Source of the DNA: Taenia hydatigena
Lineage: Eukaryota; Platyhelminthes; Cestoda; Cyclophyllidea; Taeniidae
Direction of reading: 5' to 3'
DNA: 64,000 bases
NCBI GenBank assembly: GCA_036345935.2
Contig: JADWOT020000008.1
Span: 12,211,733-12,275,732 of the forward strand
Shown: piece after piece, positions 38,572 through 52,400 of the stretch
Layout of the letters: each line of letters opens with the position of its first letter
Position numbering within the stretch: position 1 is the stretch's first letter
The notes under the pieces: generated by a model
What the model saw: the letters and a program-made list of their open reading frames with translations, nothing else
Told to the model about the DNA's origin: nothing
The model's database searches: none
Position numbers and translations under genes: made by a program

Positions 38572-41500
38572 CTTTCATACCATTATGCATTACCCTCCAC
38601 ATTGATCCAGTACACCACTTTGATTTCAGCCCTGCTTCTCCTTGGCTTGCCATCTATATTGTTTGCGGATTCATGGGAGTGTGTTTGATCATTAGAGTGA
38701 AGTGGGCTGGCTAAGGCAAGCTTCGAACTGTGCCAGTCGGGTAGCATCAGTATCACGCGCGATTGGGGTTAGTCCTGGTTTTCAGAATCACCATTAGTCC
38801 AACATTACTCTCTGCGAATAAATCAGTTCTCTCCTCCTCTTTTTCTAAGCATAACCACTGACTATTCATACCAACTGGAAAAACTAACGACATTATGCTC
38901 CATGTGTGAGTTAGTTCTAGGCAAAAGGGTACCAAGAATCTCATAGGGCTTTCCTAAGATCAAGTTTATGCCTTTTTGGAGTAGTTGATTAACTTTTGTA
39001 GGAACGAATACTGTTGAGAGTAAATACCGCTTTTTATTTACTGGGATGGTAGCGGAGCCGCTTATTTGCAGTGTCCATTCTCTAGGGTGAAGGGCAGCGC
39101 CACTTTGACGTCGGCATCTATGCTTCTACTGAAGGAGATTGAATTGCGGGTAATAAACAGCACTGGTGTCCGCTAAAGTTATTGAGACTGGTTAAGAACA
39201 GTCCTGATCGTTGCCGGTGCTATCACTGAGTCATTCCAATACTCTAAACGCCGTCTCTATGCAGCTTCTCGTTCTTGGATTGCCTGGAGTATTTCCGGCC
39301 TATACTGTTCCACTGGATAGAAGTGTTGAGGATTCACAGAATCTTTGTAATAACTCGCTAGCATTTTGCTTTACGTACGGATTGTATAAGGACATTTTTA
39401 AATTACGGTTCCATTGCTAAGGCCCTTGTTCTAAGATACTTGCTTCGTGGTCGCCGCTGACACCGCAGGAGCATCTCACGGGCAGGTTTGGAAATCACGT
39501 CATCACAAATAGGTGGCTGACATCACTCCTTCAACGTTCTCTTGAACCATCAACTGCTATCACGACAATCGGGTCGGCGGCAAACCGGATTCATATTTAA
39601 CTCCTTTATTCTTCGATGCGGTTTCGGTTCAAATTTCCTTGAGGCACCTTATTCTCACTGAAAATATTTCTAGACATGTTTTTAAATACAAAGCAGTTAA
39701 AGCTATTCATCGAGGAGAGTTCGATTAGCATTGTTGCGAATAAATTTATGGTTTCCTTTTGCTTTTTTAACCACTTTCATTATTTTCAGAAGTTTAGAGA
39801 TTTGACGTTTAAAAGGTGCGACATGTTCATTACAAAATTGTCTGCTTACAGTAATGTCTCGTGTTACAAAAGTGCTTGTAGACTCATTCATCCGTCCGGG
39901 CTCGAACCCTTCAAAGCGGTTCCTTAAAAAGAAGTTAAATTACCTTCCAAGCATTTGCCGGTAAACGTTGACAGAAATGAAGAAAACTCACGCATTTCGT
40001 CGACGCCCAGTCATCATCGGGAAAAGTCTGGAACAATTTTTGTGAATACTTTCCTTCCAATAAGTATAACACAGCTGAGAAGCTAATTATGTTATTCTTG
40101 GGTTAACTTACCTTCCCAAATTCCACTGATATTTTGTATCGCAAAAACGTCGTCCATTGTTGAGTATCCAACTGCAGCACTTGGTTTCAGGTGTGGAGCG
40201 TGTTCCGAAGCAGCACCGCTGAGTTCTGGGTCTGTCTGTCTTTTGGTACAAAGTCTAAGGGCTCACTGCTAGTCTTACAGGAATTCTGAGGAGTTGTTTT
40301 TGAACAGGGGATGATAGGCCTTGTGACAACAGAAGAGGATTAGGAGGTGGATTCAGAAGTTTCAGGACCACCGCTCAGCAGGGATCTTACAGATTGCCTA
40401 GTCGATGATCTGAAACTTTCTTTGGTGTCAACTTGCCTTCTACTTTGAGACATAGCAGCATCTTAAAGTTTACATTCAATTTTCCCTCAGAAACATTAAC
40501 TTGGGCTCAAACGATATCAACATCGGTCTAACGACTCGAGAAGGACTAACAATGGTTTCAGCTTTTATCTCCGTCATTGAAATACCGCAACGAATTGAGT
40601 GTTTTCACTTGTGAATGAATTCTTTAGCTAGGAATCACCTTATCCCGCCTTTCTATTCGACTGAGGGAACCTGTTGACGATCCATGTTGGTCCACGACAA
40701 ATCCCTCAGTAATGTTCGAACACTTGCATATCACAGGAGTGCCTCTCAGTCCTGCTGCAGTACTGTTGGCCCCTATTGAATCAATCCTTAGGGAAGAAGT
40801 TTTGATAAGACTTGCACTTTGATCTACCTTGGCCAGAGGGTTGGGCTATACTCTTTTCAGTTTTTTAGCCAAGATCTTGCATTTGCCCCCAATGGAGTTC
40901 TTTGTACGCAAATGGCAACAAGGCAGAGCGAAATTATTTCCAGCGCATTTTTTCAAAAAGCGTCTTAATTCAAAATAGACCCATTGTTATACTCTTTACT
41001 TGTCAAAATATGCACTACTTACCGTGCAGAAGATGGTTACTTCCGCAATTGAAGAGTTTAGAAAAAATCTTTTGCTCTCTCTCAGACCAAGTATTGGGGT
41101 TGCCATATCAAGCCGGAATTAACCTAAGTTTTTGACAAGATTTAACTGCGTTTTAGCTTAAATGCAATCGCCCTTCGCTGCATATTTATGGTCGTAATGG
41201 ATGCCCTTGAAGATGCCAGTGCATCCTCTAAACGGCTACAGCTTGTTTATTCCCCTCCTGAAAGAGTCTGACCACTTACACTGCAAATATTTTGCTTTCA
41301 CCCAAAATTAACTTTACAGTGAGGGAGTTTGCATGAAGTATTCATCATTTTGGACAATTCCGCTGCCCTAGTCATCGCCATACCCAGCATGTCCGAACGG
41401 ACTGCTGCAATGGCCTGAAAGCTTCAACTATGGCTTGATGATGTGCCTACTTATACAACTGCCTGAATATAAATTGCCTCAGGCTTTTAACAATCGTCCA

Positions 41501-44500
41501 TGCTCTTGGATAGGTTCTGCTTTAACCAACTTTATAGTCTTTCTTTGAAATTTGCTTTCTCCTTTCTGGTCCCCGTGCTACTCAAATTATTTAAGTAACG
41601 ACGTGTCTATTTGTGTTCCCCTTCTTTCACTGCTAATTTTATACCACCCAGCTATCTGTAAGAAACAATACTATGGCTTATTTTTATGGTGTAAAGAATA
41701 ATTATGCCTTTGACTCCAACTGATATTCGCCGTTTAAAGTATGCGATATTCACCTGCAAGTCCAGCCATCAAATTCGTCCGATTCTGTCACCAAGCTTCG
41801 TGCAGACAAAGTGCACCATAGGTGACCAAAAGTTTGATTGCTGGCTGTCCATGTATTAATGGATATGATGGTTAATTGTAACTCCTGCGTAGACGACTTT
41901 TGCTTGTTGTACAGGGCTCTGGTGCTAGTCCCTCGGTCCTTCTGAGCGTTACGTAATGTTTTCAGAAATAAATCGGACGGCACTGAAGATTTTGTGGTCT
42001 TGAGCAGACTCATTTGAATACAGTACAAAAGCCGCAACTCGATTGATTGAATAGCCTCGTGATTTGAAGTAGTGTCCATTTGGAGCTACATTAATCCGTC
42101 TACTCCTGAAAATAGCCCAAGTGCATGAGTAGCTTTACAGTGGGGTAGAGGGGCAGAAACACAAATGACTCAACCAGAATTTTTTAAAAAGAAAATACTG
42201 ACTTTGATGGAGCGGACTGATTTGTCTCTTAGTAGTAGATATAAGCATATAAGGGTCGCACTAATACCTCCAAAGCCTTGGAGACAGGGCACTTGGCTGT
42301 GTGCCAAAAGAGAGCTGCGCCTTCCGGAAGAGTAACGGCAAAGGTTGGGTGAGGGAAAGGAAGGGACTAATGTGGAGGGAGGGCAACATCAAACCGCCTG
42401 TCTCACTCCTCCCGTCCCCCCTCCTCTCCCCGTCCTATCCCACGCTTCCACTGCCACTGCCTCTGTTACTATGCGCGTGCAAGCGCGCAGGTGCGTGTGT
42501 GAGGCACGGCGGCGTCAATAATAATCGTAGCTTGGGTGATGACAACTGAGTGTGAAGAAAAGGTAACATTCCACCACTGGTTTTGGTTTTTAGATTTGGC
42601 GCGAACTTGTTTCGACTTCCAAGCAATCAACTTTAATAAAAAGCAGTTATTGAGGTATCTTTTGTGGTAGTCAGTTGGCTCATATCTTCCAGAATCACGA
42701 GGCTTAGGGTTCTAGCTTGCTTTGACTATTGGGTTGCTTGGCGAAGTTGACGGCTTAGCAACAGAAGTAAGTAGTTGATTTATTCAATTTAATTTCACTT
42801 CTGCCAGATAAATCCATCTTTAAAGCAGACTATTAAGCCTTCAGCAGTCTTGGTGAAGGGGTAATCTAGGGCGCTGACAATTGTGATGCACGGGTGGCAG
42901 TCTCACTTCTCACAACAAACGTTTCCCACTGTTGAATTCCGCTGCGATTCACAATCCAATCAATGAAGCCAAATTTTAAATTGTCCGCATGAAATCGCCT
43001 CAAAATTTACCCTGAGCTTTGGGAATAGATTAAACTTTTGCAATGATATGTCTGGTTTGACCGTATTAGAGTTGAGACTTCCCCCACGTGTACTAGTCAA
43101 GATTTCCTACTTATAAAGACTATTGGAAAATCCCGTCTTCGTTTAAAAATTGTATTCTTCTGCGGAGGCTACCGAGCATTCTGATTTTTATAAGAGCACC
43201 TTTCCAAAAGTCGACTATTTGACCTTTTACGCGTATCAAGTTACTTCGATTTAACTTGGGTAAATCAGCCTCTTCTTTTGTTTTCCTATCGTTATGGAGA
43301 CAGTCAAAACCCTAATTTTTACCTAAAATTTTAAATCAACAGATGTAACCGTCTCCTACTGGTCCTCATCATAGGCTGAGCTGCAGCGCAATCCCAAAGC
43401 AAAAATCGTTATCGTTTTTGCGTTTATTTTCCCCAAGAGTCCAGCCATTTGCTTCCGAAGCGAATTTTTCTAGCCAGCCCTGGATGGTGCGAGGAGAGCG
43501 CAGTAGCCAAGTTGCATCATACTTCGTTCCCTCAATACTGCAATTTTCACATTCTTTCTCGTCCATTTGTAAGCACATTTTACCATTCTTTCGCCTCTTT
43601 TTTTTCTGTTTATAGATGAATGCCGAGGAGTGCGTGCTCTTCCTTTCTGAATGGTTTAGTAGGCTGCACGAACTCGCAAAGTCTAGCTGCTAAGTCAAGT
43701 ATCAGTAAGACGCTCCATCCTCACCTCATAAACACAAGGGGTTCGCCTTCTAGCCAAACCTGGCTGCCTGAATTTAGCAGAAGTTATTCTTTTCAGTCAA
43801 ACATGTTTTTTTAATGAGGCTATACAAATGTACCTTAGCATCGTAATTACAAACATGTTCAATAAACCAATTTGTTATATGAAGGGAAATTATTTTTTAA
43901 AAGCATTAGGGCTTGGGCAGGCCAGGTAAAAGGTCGTCTACTTTAAGTGTCACAAAAGGGAAGAGGATTGCGTTGAACGCTCAAAATTGACATTTTTAGT
44001 TACGCCTGAGTAACTTTTTCCCTCGCCCTCACTGAGTGGGCCAATGATGTGATCCCTTCCCGCCATCGTCACCACCCCAACCAGTGGGCCGAAATTAGTC
44101 AGTTCAGCCAACTTCAAAGCGAGCGCCAGTGGTGGAGTTGTGTTGATTTCTCGATAAGCAGACGCTAATGGTTTTTGTTGCCTATCCTGACGCAGGTAAA
44201 TTGAACTACCGCCTTCTGCTCGTTGATGTGATAGTGTGAGGAGTTTTTAATACCATCGCGCTGTATTTCAGTTGAGACATTTTGGTGCTTGAGTTTTGAG
44301 ACGCCTTGGATGATTCAATTAGCCTTGTGCGTAACCTTTGTGAACCAAATTGGTGCCTGCTTAAATGTACTATCATTTCATTTCATAGCCTAAGTCTTGT
44401 CCTCATTGGTGCTGCTTTCAATGCTACTAGTTTTTCGGTGTGGCGAGGCGGACAAAAGGAATAGTACATAATGTCTTATAACTCCTGAGTTTGATGATGG

Positions 44501-46152
44501 TCTGAAATTTCAATGGACCAAAGTAACTAGTAGATTCATTTGGTAAAGAGGGTCGAAGACTGGAAGGGATAGGGCACCCCTATGCGGAGGAAAACGCGAA
44601 CAAGGAGACAGGGTATGAAGTTGACGACTGAATCGCAGACTGGTAGGTCTGCGTGACTGAATGTGTCATGGGAAATAATTCCCGTTTTTTGACAGAACGA
44701 TGTCCTCCAATCAAAACCACTCCTCAAAAGCTTGGCCAGTTTTCATTCGACCCGAGTACCCTGGCCATTGTTACTTGGCCTTTGAATCCGCCTCCCTCAC
44801 TGAGAAGGGTTATCTGTTTCTTGTTCCAATGTTTTCTTACCAAGCATCAAGTGGCACCAATCCGGCTCGGATCTCACTTGGACACCGTTTAGGCCCGATG
44901 CGGTGGTGCGTGTACCCTCTTGTAGTGTTTTAATTTCGAAGAAAAGCCCATTTTCATATGGGCGGCATTCGATAAGCGATCTTACCATCTTGAACACGCC
45001 TGTCCAGCTGCATTTGCACCAGTCATGTCGCGCCACCTGTCAGCTACTCTAAGCACAGTTGAGCCAAAAGCATGAGATCCCCTTCCAGAGTTTAAAAGAC
45101 CCATGAATGAGCAAACACGTAGGCTTAAATTCCGAACTTTGCGATATGCTACAAATACTTGAACCGGATTCTTAACTGAGTTTTGTCGCACTTTTAAACC
45201 TCAGTATGTAGACCCCAACCGCATTAATACTCATTTTACATGCCCTCTGTGGCACCTTCTGCCTTCCCTCTTCCGTGCGTAGTCACATTCTCCTGACTTC
45301 CCACAGATCCCATGGTGCACAATGACCACCTGATAAATGGACATAATCATTACCCCAGAAGCCGTATCGAGGTGGATGGCCTCTCTATTGAATGACTGTC
45401 TTTAGTTATGCCCCTTCCAAAATATGTCTCTCCAATTCCACAATAGGGGTGACGTTTCCAAAGCCCTCCTTCATTCATAAGTAGCTGGCCCTCTTGAAAC
45501 ATTCAGAGGTATGTGCGAAACGACTTTTTGCCATTTGCGTTTTTAATCTATTTCTTTTAGTTAGTCTATTTCACTTTAATTAAGCCGTCTTTGAACCACC
45601 TCCTCGTGCCTTGTGTTTCGGTCAAATGAGACACGTTTTCAGAACCAAAGGAGTCATTCATTCACCTCACAGGTATTCACGAACCGCGAGAGGCTAAGAA
45701 AAAGTCACAAAATTTCACAGGAATAAAGACAATGGAAGTGGAGAGAGGCGGAGGTGGTGAGAAATTGTGCTGAAGGTGGGGCGAGAGGGGACAAGACATT
45801 GAGGGTGAATGCTGATCAATGCCAAGTCAACAAATGATTGACAATTTTTAAGATTAGAATGTTGGTGTGACGATGAGGTTGGGAAAGGAGAGCGATAGTT
45901 GCATATTCGTGTGACCAAAGCGGGAGGGGTATTGCCAGTTGGTTGGTTGAGTGGCGAGATGGCGTAGGCTGGGATGGCTTGGGATGGGAGGGGAAAGCAT
46001 CACGTTATTTTGACAGGGCTATTTTGATAAGGCTTACGCATCGATATCCTAGTCTGGAAATGCAGTTCAGGGAGGCGGATACTCAGGAGGAAGGGGGATG
46101 AAGGGTACGTGTGCAGGCGAAGATCTCCATAATGTTCCATAAACAGCCATAA

Positions 46153-46190
46153 ATATGTATGTATATATATATATATATATGTATGTACAC
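46153..46190. repeat. TA microsatellite
   Basis: A run of alternating TA, flanked on both sides by 'gtatgta', about 300 bp beyond the syntaxin stop codon and so possibly in its 3' UTR or terminator region. Confidence 0.85.
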
Positions 46191-46488
46191 ATGAAGATAA
46201 TATATCCCATTAACAGAATGCTCATTATAGGATAGGATTGGATAAAATGCTGAGGAGAAACAGACACACCGTAACAAACCCTTACCCCTCCGCAATCATC
46301 TCAGTGAACTCAGCCATTACAGGGGGTCGGGAGACATGTAACTGAGTGGGTTTGTGCCTTCGTTTGCTCTACAGGGTTGGAAATAAATTGGTACAGTAAG
46401 GAGAACAAGAGCGGGAGTAAACGAACTGAGTCACTGCACTGGGCCACCAGCGGTTTCGATTGCCATCCACTATCAGATTGTCGGCCTT

Positions 46489-49400
46489 TTATTTTGGTAC
46501 GAAACCAACAATAATTCCGATGAGAATACATATCAGGATTGCCACGCAGACACCGATGATCACGAGTTTCTGAAAGAAGGTCGGTGGAATTACCTCTCCG
46601 CTGAACATTCGTATGATGAAAGGCGTTCTATGCAATGTGGGTTAGCATACAAACTCTAACTTATGGTTGGATTGCAAATCCACTACGATCACCCCACCAT
46701 TTGGATAGCGTTTGATTCGGTACTACTCAAAAACCCATTTTTAATGAGCTTTTGATGTGTGCATTGGAGTGCCAATGGGGATAAGTACCTCCTCAGAAGC
46801 ATGTAAAAGTGGTGGCAAGGAGACTTTAAATCGTCGAAAGGGACGGCGCCGGTTGCCTATTGAGTCTGTGCTCACACTTTCAGAAGTGGCAGAAGTGCTG
46901 CTGTAATCAACGTCGACCATGCCATTCTCTGTCAAATTCTTCCCGCGACAGACAAATGGTCTGGCGTGGCCTCGAATTCCCCATAAAAATTTTATATTCT
47001 CGTTTTATTACCGCCATTAAATCAAAACAAAGTGGTAATTTCGCCAATCTACTCCGCCTTTTGTGGATTCCTCCAGTGTGGAGTGTGAAACAGTGGAGCT
47101 GCAGAACTATTTCTGCTGAACCCGAATTGGAGACTAGTTGCTCAGGTTAAATTGGTGAGTTTCACACTAAATTTTCCAATGAAGGATCTTTATAGCCAAG
47201 ACCATTCTTCATCCTATTGTATCTATCTGCGAAATCCAATTCATTCGCGTGGAGGAGGCGCGATTTCTGATTCCACAAAGCCTAAAGAAATCCTTCATTC
47301 GTCACGACTGAAATATTCAGTAGACAAATATTCCTTATTATTCATTGCGCATACCTTTGTGATCCCACTAGTAAAGGCTTTCTACCTCATAGAAGTCAGA
47401 ATTTATATCACGTGTTGAATGCAATAAGCCTCAACGCTTCGGTTAACACCACCGACCAGTTTCCCATTCTCGAACAGGCATGTAATTCAGCTTGGATCAA
47501 TGAGGTGAATTTGAAAATGATGCCATTCCTTCCCTTCGAATCGCGCCACATCATGCGCACCCGCATCCACACTCCCCGTCCTTGGCGGCTTGTAGCCGTG
47601 GTAATGCGATGCATGGGGTGGCGGTATTACTTGTACCAGTGGCAGCACCTCGTGGAGACGTGGGTGTTGTAGTCATACGGAACCAATCGCCACACGAACA
47701 GTGCTCACAACCTCGACTGGCACGGGGTCGGTACGTGCGCGTGTCTGACTGCGTGCGCACGTGTGTGTGGGTGCACGTGAGTGGACAAATTGCCCCGTGC
47801 GCATGCACACGCACGGCCGCACGACAGGGTATGCGTGTGTGTGTGGGTTGCACATGTCAGTCAGCGAGCTAGCAGGTCCGTTGCTGTTGCTTTGGCTGCC
47901 GGGTAGAAATTGATTTCACGCATGTGCATGCCCGCACCCAGGCGCGCTCTGTCAGCCTTCCCTTCTCCGTGCATTGCCTACTTGCTACTTATTAACTTCT
48001 TTCTCAGCATGTCAACTAGCCGTCAGTTGGGATGCCCCTTTCCCCCAAAAGGGTAATCCTACCACATTGGTGCCATAGGCACAGTTTTTAATATGCTCAC
48101 AATGCTCGCCATTGCAGTGAGTGATCACGTGCTAACCAGTGATTGCCTGCTTTTAAAAGTGGTCTTTGGAGCAATGAGTGGTGCACAAACAATGAAATCT
48201 ATTTGACGTTGTGTTATGACCACAGCGTACTGTGCTTGAGTTCCAATCTCGTATACCATTCTGTACGAAGCTGAGATTAAAAAAGATTGCAATTTGGCAG
48301 GAAAATCCGTTGTCAAGTGTTCAACAGGTGCTCCACTGACGACGTGCAAACCAATCGCATGAGGGCACACCAAAGTTTAGGCAGTCCCTTAAAGCATTTT
48401 GGTGTCACTATAGCATGCATCAAAAAAGTTTATTGGAAGGCGCATTGAATAACCCAGACCGAATTTTTTGAGGGGGGAGGGGGGGGAGGCGGATTCAGCG
48501 AAATGAGTTTGGAACTTAATCATCTGAACCTATTTCGTTTCCCAACTCTTTCAAATTTTCCCATGGATGGTCGATGAGTTCCTCCATCTTTCTGAAAAAC
48601 TGCGAATATGGAATGCAAGAATGAATTTCAGCCTGCAGACTTTGTAAAGACTGAGCTATTGTTGGTGAATAAAGGACGTGCGTGGGGGAAATGTGCTGGG
48701 AGAATTGTCATGGTTTTGCAGTGTCGCTGATGTGCAATGTATCAACTCCACCGAATTTTTACAAGACATTGGGCAGAAAGAAGTGAAAATCCGTTATTTT
48801 TCTCAAAAGACCCAATAGGCAAGATAATTAAAGGCTAATGGACGAGAAGCGCACTCCATATACTCATCCCACGGCAACTTGGCCTTGATGGGTACTTCGC
48901 GCGTACCTTCGTCCAGAGCTAAGGGGCTACTTTGATACTGGCCTTCCAAAAGGCACGATGAACGGATTAAGGTCGTCATCATCCCAGACTCGGATAGTTG
49001 TCCTCTTTCGATTTGTGTGTGTACAATAAGACTGAGCTTTTACTCCTTCAGCAGGTTGAAACCCGGAGCATTTCACATTCATTTCTTTGGTTTAAATTGA
49101 ACAAGGTTGTTGATAGTACCAATCGATGCAGTTCGTTATCACAAACTGTCATGGACCATATGTCACATGTCTGTGACGCTGGCAGCGAACACATTCAGTA
49201 TGAATAGACTTAGTAGTAGGTGGAATGCCCAGTGGGGGAGAGGCTAGGTGTTAGAGACACCAGGTGCTCATGGAAGAGACCCACGCAAATAAATTGTCAC
49301 CGTTGTTCTAATAGCATATGGGAATAACAAAAATTCGTGTAAATTCAGGAATTCCTCCCATGACAACTCAGACTTGAATAAGTCATCATTTAGAGTTTCA

Positions 49401-52400
49401 GTCAGTTACTTTTATTTACGGAATGACACGGACGATTGTCATGGTGGCAAACTATAACCGGCTTCAAAACTCAACACATTCTGATTGCACCTCGAATCCT
49501 CAAATAAACTCTGAAACGCTTGAGGAATCTGTTCCACTCCACGAATTTCCAGCCGCTTTTGGAAATTCACCTGGTCTTCGTGCTTTCCTAATTGATTTTT
49601 GCCTTCCACGGGTTCCCTTGAACCCCCATTTAATGCAAGAGGTGTATCAGACTTCCAAATTCCCAATCTACTTAGAATGCCTTTTGTGTCAAAACCCACT
49701 TGTGACTTGGCATTCGTGAGTTTATAGCTGTAATCTCACAACTCTCGCGTAGCCCGGTATCTAGCGCCTCTGAAGTACAAATAAACCCTACAAACGCACT
49801 ACATTTCATATCATGAAGTATATTTTGGTAATTGCTATAACATGGTCTGTAAACCTCAAAACTTTTAGCAAGGCATTTTAAAGAACCTTCTCTTCACAGA
49901 ACCAGATCTGAGGTCAATAAATTAGTGAATCAAGTAATGAAATAGGTACATGAATCTACCAAACCGGAGCGGATCACGGGAACACAGCGACTCTCACATG
50001 CGGACCAAAATGGTTTTCACCGATAAGGCTTTTGTCTGTCGTGAATTGTTTGGTTTATTTTGATTTAGCCCAAATCCACCTACGCTTCTGTAAGAACCAA
50101 AGCTACGCGGCCTCCTAGGCATTCGGGCTTAATGTCGGCAGAATTTTTTTGCTAGAAGCAAATAGACCAGGAGGAAAGCGGCGTGCAAATTCGAAGCTTC
50201 AAAGAGAATGACATTTTGAGCGCATTATTTGGATAGCTTTGCCTTTCACCTGACTCTTGTCCAAAATGCCAGCAAACGGATGACAGCGACATTCACAGCC
50301 AAAACACATGGAGGTTGAAATCGAGGTGGGTGTCTCTTATTAGAAGATCGTTTGACTGTTCGAAATCGCATTTTTCATGAAAAGGCAGAGCTTAAAAACT
50401 GACAACTCATAGAGGTGGGCTTAATCCTGATAAATAATGTAATAAATGAGCAAAACCATTCAATAAGGCATGGTAAGTTCTGTCAAAAGCAAGCAGAGTG
50501 GAAGCAGTCTTCATCTTGAAAATAAAGAAAACGCAATCTGTGAATTTCTCGATATTCATGTCTGCATAACGCATGCCTACAGGGCTAGTCACTTAGGCTT
50601 TCCATCGATGTGCTAGGATTTACAGACTTGAACACAATCGCCTTTAAAGGGGCGAACAGCCTGTCAGTTTCATTTCACATCCACAGAAGAGTATTGCCTC
50701 TGCGTAGGAGGAGAAGATGGATGGATACACGCATTGACATCAAGGCATTTGGAAAATGAGTGAAAGGACCACTACTACTACTATTACCCCGAAAAAGAGG
50801 GAGACAACTTCTTTGACCACTCTACCCTGCCTTTTTTGGATTTGCGCCCTCCCTTTTGGAACAAAAATAGTGGACCGCCAATGTTGTAAACATGTGGCTA
50901 AAAATGTCCCCTCACATCTCCACACAGTCCTACATATGAGAGCTAATGTGGGACAAAAAAGCATCCCTACTAATTGGTTTCACGCAACAACAAGTCATTG
51001 GTAGTGCTGCCATTGCTTTCTGACACCGTTAAGCCAGTTACATGCTCCGATTCGCTTCAGGATATTGCTGAGTACCTCGTCAAATTCTACAGATGGAATT
51101 TTGGAATGGATTAGTCGGTCAAAATCTGAGGAGTTGGTCTAGTCGAGGGGGATAAACAACGCAGAGGCACCATCTTGCAGCCCCTCAGGTCTTTAGTACC
51201 TTAACTGTCAAAGAAAGAAGCATGTTTACCTTGAGTGCTTGAGTGATATAATTTCATTATTTGCTAAAAAACTTAACTCTCTTCCATTTTCTTAGTCGAG
51301 GCGCATGTCTTGAATTGCCAGCTCAGTCTACCTTTCGAAGTTCCCTCCACTCCCTGCATACCTGTTCCTCGATTAGGTTACAATAAAAATGAATTCCTAA
51401 GTTTTGTGTTGTATTTTCCAAAAACCGAAAAATACACAAAAGCATAATTTCAAATGACTTTGTTGACACGCACTTCGCTGTTATCCAAAGTTGGATGTGA
51501 CAGCCTGAATTAGCTACTCCGCGGATCGAAATCGTGGGCTACATTTGCAGCTTTGGTGGAGATTTGTCATTCATTCACCCTCATTGTAGGCATCCATTTC
51601 TCACAAAAATTAGCAATTTTTGGCCTCTTAAGTCTACGCTATTTGCTGTCGGTTAATCAACACCATTTCGCTCACTTCGATTGAGTCCGCAACCTGGAGG
51701 CGTTACAGCATTCCATTTTAATAATTTAGCGACTGGAGATTGTACGTGAAAGGGGCAAACTACATGACTTAGGAATAATTCATGAGTTCATAGACAATGC
51801 TGCTTTGTTAGAGGGGCTAACGCTACTCGACATTGTGCTACTAGCCCAAGACAGAAAACGGAGACCAGTGATTAACCTCGTAGTCTAGAAAACATCCCCA
51901 TCCAAACACGTTACTGATTCCACTTTCATAAGTAGTGTACATCACCACCCCCCTCCCAAATGTCAATCAATTTGCTCAAAAGTAGGCACCCCTCAACTTC
52001 CCATGCGGAAAAATTAAGAGGTTTCTTCTCACCTCTCATCTCAAACATTAGCATGACCAATGAGTTACTCGAGGCAATCCGGTGACATTCAAGCAAGTTT
52101 CGGCGCAGCGTCACTCTGAAGAGGAAGATTCCTTTAATCGCATGTCAAGACGGAAAGTAACGAGTTCTGCCACCACGCCTCCTTGAGCATTTGTTGGGAT
52201 GCATTAGGAATACACAGAGTCAGTAATTGTCTCGGCATTTGCTCCAAGTTATTCAGCTCAGTGTCAAGCTTGGAGGCACAAAATTTACCCCTATGGTACC
52301 TGAATGCTGGTTTCCAAATAGGAGGCTACTGAGACCCCAAAATCTGGTAGAATTATGTCGCCTGAAATCTCGGCTAATTTGAAAGACCACATTGAACCAG

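Larger units (their letters stand above)
38390..46488. other. Gene-poor 8-kb stretch between FEZ and syntaxin-1
   Basis: Lies between two convergent genes and must include both 3' UTRs. Contents seen: a CT microsatellite (38,535-38,571), a C-rich pyrimidine run (about 42,405-42,450), a G-rich tract on the plus strand (about 45,725-46,000) and a TA microsatellite (46,153-46,190). A candidate terminal exon at 43,616-43,693 is noted separately in the findings. Short ORFs on both strands show no recognisable family. No RNA gene was identified. Confidence 0.5.

Noticed and set aside
39880..39925. Possible tRNA T-arm ('gggctcgaaccct')
   Set aside because: No matching acceptor stem, anticodon arm or A box could be built around it.
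46741..46935. 64-residue minus ORF as an alternative syntaxin exon
   Set aside because: The available acceptor puts the frame in the wrong phase for the phase-0 intron, and no SNARE or anchor sequence is present.
49423..49719. 98-residue plus ORF in the syntaxin intron
   Set aside because: No recognisable family, no convincing splice context; length is compatible with chance.
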